The position numbers and the translations under genes were made by a program. The notes below the pieces were generated by a model. It did no database searches. It was not told the DNA's origin and saw nothing but the letters and a program-made list of their open reading frames with translations. Source: Mycobacterium sp. GA-1841 (GTDB lineage: Bacteria > Actinomycetota > Actinomycetes > Mycobacteriales > Mycobacteriaceae). Taken from it: a stretch of 61,762 nt of DNA. Shown piece after piece: positions 61,160 to 61,762 of this stretch (position 1 is the first letter of the stretch; each line of letters opens with the position of its first letter). Location: NCBI RefSeq assembly GCF_001954135.1, contig NZ_MBEQ01000121.1, positions 1 through 61,762 on the forward strand, given 5' to 3'.

Positions 61160-61603
61160 ATGGACGAGTTGCGCGCCAAGGGCCTGGCCAAGATGAACGA
61201 GGTCTACGGCTGGGAGATGCCCAACATCGAAGGTGATCCCTACTTCGATCTGACCGTGGATCATCTGTTCGGCACCATCTGGTCCAAGCCTGGGCTGTCG
61301 ATGCGCGAGAAGCGGCTGATGACGTTGTCGGCGGTGACGGCGGTGGGTTCGCAGGACCTCGCCGAGATTCAGGTCAATGCCGCGCTGCTCAACGGTGAGT
61401 TCACCGAGGAGGAGCTCAAGGACATCGCCATCTTCCTCACCCAGTACCTCGGCTTCCCCCTCGGCTCCGGCCTCAACGGCACCGTGTCGAAGGTGGTGGC
61501 CAAGCGGCGCAAGGCCGCCGAGAAGGGGCTGGCCGAGGATCGGAAGGCGAACGTCAACGCCGCAGTCAAGATGAACACCGGGAGCGAGCTCGATGACAAG
61601 TAG
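61160..61603 (+). CDS. Carboxymuconolactone-decarboxylase-like protein (Rv0771-like)
   Basis: A 147-aa all-helical protein of the CMD/AhpD fold: DLTVDHLFGTIWSKPGLSMREK, LMTLSAVTAVGSQDLAEIQVN and ELKDIAIFLTQYLGFP. No CxxC is present, so it is not an AhpD-type peroxidase; a decarboxylase-like or lactonase role is possible. 9 bp after the previous gene. Confidence 0.83.
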   Translation: MDELRAKGLAKMNEVYGWEMPNIEGDPYFDLTVDHLFGTIWSKPGLSMREKRLMTLSAVTAVGSQDLAEIQVNAALLNGEFTEEELKDIAIFLTQYLGFPLGSGLNGTVSKVVAKRRKAAEKGLAEDRKANVNAAVKMNTGSELDDK

Positions 61604-61762
61604 GTACGCCTCGCTGACCCGTGACGAGCTGGTCACGCTGGTGCCCGAGCTGCTGCTCATGGGCCAGATGATCGACCGCTCCGGGATGGCCTGGTGCATC
61701 AGCAATTTCGGCCGCGAAGAGATGCTGCAGATCGCGATCGAGGAGTGGGCGGCGTCCAGCCC
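61593..61762 (+). CDS. Start of a further operon gene (partial)
   Basis: ATG 61593 lies inside the CMD gene (11-base overlap) and the frame runs open to the window end, giving 56 residues with VPELLLMGQMIDRSGMAWC and FGREEMLQIAIEEW. Resembles uncharacterised actinobacterial proteins (possibly DUF6125). Function cannot be judged from the fragment. Confidence 0.6.
   Translation, partial: MTSRYASLTRDELVTLVPELLLMGQMIDRSGMAWCISNFGREEMLQIAIEEWAASS

Overview
The window is high-GC actinobacterial DNA, and the gene content points to a mycobacterium, most likely a fast-growing Mycolicibacterium. Reasons: a complete mce4 cholesterol-import operon (yrbE4AB, mce4A-F and two Mce-associated proteins), cholesterol side-chain genes (echA19, fadD19, fadD17, fadE26/27, fdxD, hsd4A) under KstR-type operators, PhoP-PhoR, bacterial CYP51 with its ferredoxin, and cutinase. 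Assignments come from reading the proteins and from remembered M. tuberculosis homologues; no database search was run. The mce4 block and the phoPR-cyp51 block lie about 25 kb apart here, but are far apart in M. tuberculosis as I remember it.

Layout. (1) 1-8.3 kb: tail of a proline-rich gene and a terminator; divergent echA19/fadD19 around a KstR operator; a nitronate monooxygenase-like gene coupled to fadD19; gabD2-like aldehyde dehydrogenase; a glyoxalase-fold protein; AraC and TetR regulators; an NAD-epimerase. (2) 8.3-24.1 kb: cholesterol core, fadD17-fadE27-fadE26 on the minus strand diverging from fdxD-hsd4A and the mce4 operon on the plus strand. (3) 24.1-27.2 kb: a 27-bp tandem repeat over the 3' end of otsA, a 54-codon gene abutting otsA, and three paralogous small secreted proteins. 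(4) 27.4-34.6 kb: enoyl-CoA hydratase, a KstR-like site, an SDR, and a five-gene minus-strand cluster encoding a molybdenum hydroxylase (large subunit, CoxG-like, FAD and 2Fe-2S subunits) plus a hydroxyisobutyrate-dehydrogenase-like protein. (5) 34.8-46.4 kb: accessory stretch with a DUF5995-like protein, a cyclase-ATPase coupled to a phytoene-desaturase-like enzyme, exported VanX-like peptidase, cutinase and glycoside hydrolase, VapBC, an ABC-F protein and an HNH protein. (6) 46.4-50.4 kb: tRNA-Thr(UGU), a protein built of 13 decapeptide repeats, phoP-phoR, a HIT protein and an orphan small gene. (7) 50.4-61.8 kb: a lipid/sterol redox block (SDR, NTF2-like proteins, adhB, ferredoxin, cyp51, SDR, cyp123, tetR) diverging from aldA, SDR, HIBADH-like and CMD genes, with two identical palindromes between the halves. 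The last gene runs off the end.

Function. Mce4 imports cholesterol. Hsd4A, FadE26/27, FadD17/19 and EchA19 activate and shorten its side chain, and the KstR palindromes at 1075, 12154 and 13427 tie these units into one regulon. PhoPR probably autoregulates through CACAG repeats upstream of phoP. The CYP51-ferredoxin-CYP123-alcohol/aldehyde dehydrogenase block looks like a separate sterol or lipid oxidation unit under a local TetR.

I found no CRISPR array, prophage, insertion sequence or rRNA. The least explained items are the decapeptide-repeat protein beside phoP, the three-gene secreted family, the molybdenum hydroxylase with an unusual active-site loop, the GGACA-N2-TGTCC operator pair and the KstR-like site at 28324.
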